Below are positions 61,496 to 64,000 of a DNA stretch of 64,000 nucleotides, in pieces. Position numbers and translations under genes: made by a program. Below the pieces are notes generated by a model. The model did no database searches. It was not told the DNA's origin and worked only from the letters and a program-made list of their open reading frames with translations. This stretch comes from Luteimicrobium xylanilyticum. GTDB lineage: Bacteria; Actinomycetota; Actinomycetes; Actinomycetales; Cellulomonadaceae. Every line of letters starts with the position of its first letter. Positions within the stretch are counted from its first letter, which is position 1. The stretch spans positions 1,116,001 through 1,180,000 of the forward strand of contig NZ_CP045529.1 of NCBI RefSeq assembly GCF_009429125.1, in the 5' to 3' direction.

Positions 61496-62353
61496 ATGAG
61501 GTCCACGACGGACCTGGCGACGCCCTTCGACCGCTCGGAGCGGTCGATCTGGCGCGGCTCCGCGGACGCCTACGCCCGGTCGTTCGCGCACCTGTGCGCC
61601 CACCTGGCCCCGGACCTCGTCGACGCCGCCGCACCCCGGGGCGCCCACAGCCCGAAGGTACGGGTGCTGGACGTCGGCACCGGCACCGGGACCGTCGCGC
61701 GCGAGGCGCGGCGCCGCGGGTGCGAGGTGGTGGTGTGCGACGCGGACCCGGGGATGGTCGCGGCGGCCGCCGGGGCGGCGGGGGCCGGCGGCGCGCACCT
61801 GACGGGCGTCGCCGGGGCGCTGCCGGCGCTGCCCTTCGCGGACGGGTCGTTCGACGCCGTCACGGCGGGCTTCGTGCTCAACCACGTCGGACGCCCGCGT
61901 GCGTCGGCCGCGGAACTGGTGCGCGTGGTCCGACCGGGCGGACGCGTCGCCGCGACGATCTGGGCGAGCCCGCCAGGCGCGGGCCAGACGCTCGTGGGCC
62001 GGGCGCTCGCGGCCGCCGGGATCGAGCGTCCGGCGAGCTTCCCGTCGCTCGCCCGCGACGACGACTTCCCCCGCACCGCCGACGGCTTCGCGCAGGTGCT
62101 GCGGGGTGCGGGGCCGGTGGACGTCGTCGTCACCGAGCACCGGTGGGACCACCGCGTCGACCTGGACACGTGGTGGTCGGGCCTGGCGTCCGGGGTCGCG
62201 ACGATCGGCAAGGTGCTCACGGGGGCGCCCCCGCGGGCTCAGGCCGAGGCGCGGGCCCACTTCGACCGGCTGGCGGCGGCGCTGCGCGACGACGACGGGC
62301 TGCTGGTCCTCCCGCACGTCGCCCTGCTGGGCCACGGCCGTCATCTCAGCTGA
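61496..62353 (+). CDS. SAM-dependent methyltransferase
   Basis: A 285-residue class I methyltransferase of the Methyltransf_11/25 type. SAM motifs: VRVLDVGTGTGTVAREARRRG, VVVCDADPGMV, and LPFADGSFDAVTAGFVLNHV, with ELVRVVRPGGRVAATIW (post-motif). Substrate unknown; the region after residue 150 would define it. ATG 61496 uses AAGGAG located in the end of nudC, so the two are coupled. Confidence 0.9.
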   Translation: MRSTTDLATPFDRSERSIWRGSADAYARSFAHLCAHLAPDLVDAAAPRGAHSPKVRVLDVGTGTGTVAREARRRGCEVVVCDADPGMVAAAAGAAGAGGAHLTGVAGALPALPFADGSFDAVTAGFVLNHVGRPRASAAELVRVVRPGGRVAATIWASPPGAGQTLVGRALAAAGIERPASFPSLARDDDFPRTADGFAQVLRGAGPVDVVVTEHRWDHRVDLDTWWSGLASGVATIGKVLTGAPPRAQAEARAHFDRLAAALRDDDGLLVLPHVALLGHGRHLS

Positions 62354-62397
62354 GCCCTGTCCGTACGGGGCGGGCGACGTACGGCGCGGGCGAACCG

Positions 62398-62667
62398 TCA
62401 GAGGCGCGAACGGACCTCGGCGAGGCTGGGGTTCGTGGCCGCGGTGCCGTCCGGGAAGACGACGGTCGGGACGACCTGGTTGCCGTTGTTGATCTGCTCC
62501 ACGTACGACGCCGTCTCGGGCTGCTGCTCGATGTCGACGACCGTGTAGCCGATGCCCGCGGAGTCGAGCTGGGTCTTGAGGCGGCGGCAGTAGCCGCACC
62601 ACGTCGTCGAGTACATGACGACGGTCCCGGGCTCGGGCAGGACGGGGGAGACGGCGGTCTCGGTCAC
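62398..62667 (-). CDS. Mycoredoxin (glutaredoxin-like)
   Basis: An 89-residue thioredoxin-fold reductant. The redox motif is TTWCGYCRRLK (Cys24, Cys27), with QVVPTVVFPDG containing the cis-Pro (TVP-like). Mycoredoxins use mycothiol in actinomycetes. GTG 62667 follows GAGGAG. Located between the methyltransferase and uvrD2 genes, beside nudC and uvrD2 as in mycobacteria. Confidence 0.93.
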   Translation of the reverse strand: MTETAVSPVLPEPGTVVMYSTTWCGYCRRLKTQLDSAGIGYTVVDIEQQPETASYVEQINNGNQVVPTVVFPDGTAATNPSLAEVRSRL

Positions 62668-62830
62668 GGAGCAACTCCTCGCTGGCGCACGTGCGGCGTG
62701 ACGAGTCGCACGCCGACCCGGTACAACGCGCGACCTGCTGCTGTTCTTCCCGGCGGCCCGGCGCCCGACGGCGCGCCCACCTGGGGACGACGGGCCCGCG
62801 TGTCACCCGCGGCTGCGAGAATCGCACGCG

Positions 62831-64000
62831 ATGTCCACGCCCACCGCCTCCTCGCCCCGACCCGACGCGCCGGTCCCGCCGCGCACCGCCGACGCGATCC
62901 TCGACGCGCTCGATCCCGAGCAGCGCGACGTCGCGGTCACGCTCCAGGGCCCGGTGTGCGTGCTGGCGGGCGCGGGCACCGGCAAGACGCGCGCGATCAC
63001 GCACCGCATCGCGTACGGGGTGCGCACCGGTGTCTACACGCCGACGAGCGTCCTCGCGGTCACGTTCACCGCCCGCGCCGCGGGCGAGATGCGGACCCGG
63101 TTGCGCCAGCTCGGCGTCCAGGGCGTCCAGGCGCGCACGTTCCACGCGGCCGCGCTGCGCCAGCTCGGGTACTTCTGGCCGCGCGTCGTCGGAGGGGCGC
63201 CGCCGCGGATCCTCGAGTACAAGGCGCCCGCGGTCGGCGAGGCCGCCCGGAGGCTCGGCGTCGCCGTCGACCGGGTGGCCGTGCGCGACCTGTCGTCCGA
63301 GATCGAGTGGGCCAAGGTCTCGCTGGTCACCGCGGAGGACTACGAGCGTGCGTGCGCGGCCGTCGACCGGGAGACGCCCGCCGGCTACGACGCGACCACG
63401 ATCGCCCGCCTGATCGCCTCCTACGAGGAGGTCAAGACGGAGCGCGGCGTCATCGACTTCGAGGACGTCCTGCTCCTGCTCGGCGAGATGCTGCGCTCGA
63501 CGCCCGCAGTCGCGGACGAAGTCCGCCGCCAGTACCGGCACTTCGTCGTCGACGAGTACCAGGACGTGTCGCCGCTGCAGCAGTTCCTGCTCGACCAGTG
63601 GCTCGGCGGCCGCAAGGAGCTGTGCGTCGTCGGCGACCCGAGCCAGACCATCTACTCCTTCACCGGCGCGACGCCCCACCACCTGCTGACCTTCTCGAAG
63701 ACCTACCCGGAGGCGCACGTCCTGCGGCTGGTCCGGGACTACCGCTCGACCCCCGAGGTCGTGACCCTCGCCAACCGGCTCCTCGCGAGCACCGGCCGGC
63801 GCCGTGGTCCCGGCGCACCTCTCGAGCTGATCGCCCAGCGCCCGTCCGGCCCGCCCGTGGCGTACACCGCGTACGACGACGACGAGTCCGAGGCCGCGGG
63901 CATCGCTGCCCGCGTGGGGCGCCTGGTCGAGCAGGGCGTCCCGGTCAGCGAGATCGCAGTCCTGTACCGGACGAACGCGCAGTCGGAGGCGTTCGAGCAG
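62831..64000 (+). CDS. uvrD2: UvrD2-like ATP-dependent DNA helicase, N-terminal part (cut by window edge)
   Basis: The first 390 residues of a superfamily 1A helicase; the gene runs off the right edge. Walker A LAGAGTGKTRAIT, LAVTFTARAAGEMRTRL (Ia), FVVDEYQDVSPLQQ (II), VVGDPSQTIYSFTGA (III) and LVRDYRSTPEVV (IV) are intact. The position after nudC and mycoredoxin supports UvrD2 rather than PcrA/UvrD1; the diagnostic HRDC domain would be outside the window. ATG 62831 is used. Confidence 0.9.
   Translation, partial: MSTPTASSPRPDAPVPPRTADAILDALDPEQRDVAVTLQGPVCVLAGAGTGKTRAITHRIAYGVRTGVYTPTSVLAVTFTARAAGEMRTRLRQLGVQGVQARTFHAAALRQLGYFWPRVVGGAPPRILEYKAPAVGEAARRLGVAVDRVAVRDLSSEIEWAKVSLVTAEDYERACAAVDRETPAGYDATTIARLIASYEEVKTERGVIDFEDVLLLLGEMLRSTPAVADEVRRQYRHFVVDEYQDVSPLQQFLLDQWLGGRKELCVVGDPSQTIYSFTGATPHHLLTFSKTYPEAHVLRLVRDYRSTPEVVTLANRLLASTGRRRGPGAPLELIAQRPSGPPVAYTAYDDDESEAAGIAARVGRLVEQGVPVSEIAVLYRTNAQSEAFEQ

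Noticed and set aside
62354-62397. Possible terminator (GCCC...GGGC) between the methyltransferase and mycoredoxin genes
   Set aside because: The stem is short and interrupted; not convincing enough to list.
1-64000. Search for CRISPR arrays, tRNA/rRNA genes, insertion sequences, integrases and toxin-antitoxin or restriction systems
   Set aside because: No regularly spaced repeats, cloverleaf, transposase motif, phage gene or defence-gene cluster was seen by reading.

Overview
The window is very GC-rich, codon usage is strongly G/C in third positions, GTG starts are common, and several promoters look leaderless. The gene content (AdnAB, mycoredoxin, DUF3107, MiaE-like protein, NudC, UvrD2) is that of an actinomycete. 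The large secreted carbohydrate-active enzymes suggest a plant- or fungus-degrading Micrococcales such as the Cellulomonadaceae or Promicromonosporaceae; that placement is inference. No rRNA, tRNA, CRISPR, insertion sequence or prophage was seen. No gene-free stretch exceeds 300 bases; the longest is 49906-50203.

Bases 1-21000 form a carbohydrate-utilisation island, probably for mannose-containing glycans. It holds a sugar ABC importer (binding lipoprotein and two permeases, no ATPase) followed by a GH130-type phosphorylase/glycosidase cut by the window edge. It also has a secreted GH63-like enzyme, an unassigned secreted protein with two discoidin domains, mannose-6-phosphate isomerase, a 2081-residue secreted GH92 alpha-mannosidase and three LacI-family repressors. 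Three operator types can be read directly: type A (CGAAACGTTTCG) before the importer and the discoidin-domain gene, type B (TTCAAACCGGTTTGAA) before the GH63-like gene and, in tandem, before manA, and type C (GACAGCGATGTCA) before the GH92 gene and over the importer -35 box. Three repressors and three operators imply one small network in which the importer integrates two inputs. A plausible route is outside trimming by GH92 and GH63-like enzymes, import, cytosolic cleavage by GH130, and entry to glycolysis through ManA.

Bases 21000-31000 carry an HSP90-family ATPase next to a large TPR-like protein, a secreted GH9 glycoside hydrolase behind a 29-bp perfect palindrome, exonuclease III, and a divergent ArsR-type regulator/MFS transporter pair. 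From 31000 to 34400 lies a Leloir operon (deoR-galT-galK, 4-bp overlaps). Next are a TetR/NTF2-like divergent pair, an Mrp P-loop ATPase, a DUF1003 protein, an MgtE-N/CBS protein, a ROK sugar kinase and a YflT-like stress protein. Bases 40700-50000 hold an aminopeptidase P, an alpha/beta hydrolase, a PHP phosphoesterase, a MarC-family protein, a small membrane protein, a DUF3467 protein, a small alarmone synthetase, a uracil/xanthine permease and a DEAD-box helicase.

From 48200 to the right edge the order (RhlE-type helicase, MiaE-like protein, DUF3107, TetR, AdnA, AdnB, phosphotransferase, NudC, methyltransferase, mycoredoxin, UvrD2) resembles a block conserved in mycobacteria and other actinomycetes. 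It centres on double-strand-break repair and redox/NAD maintenance. Notable non-coding structures are a 60-bp palindromic repeat present twice between convergent genes, an unusual stop/start relay of two five-codon reading frames between adnA and adnB, and a 20-bp perfect palindrome in the nudC promoter.
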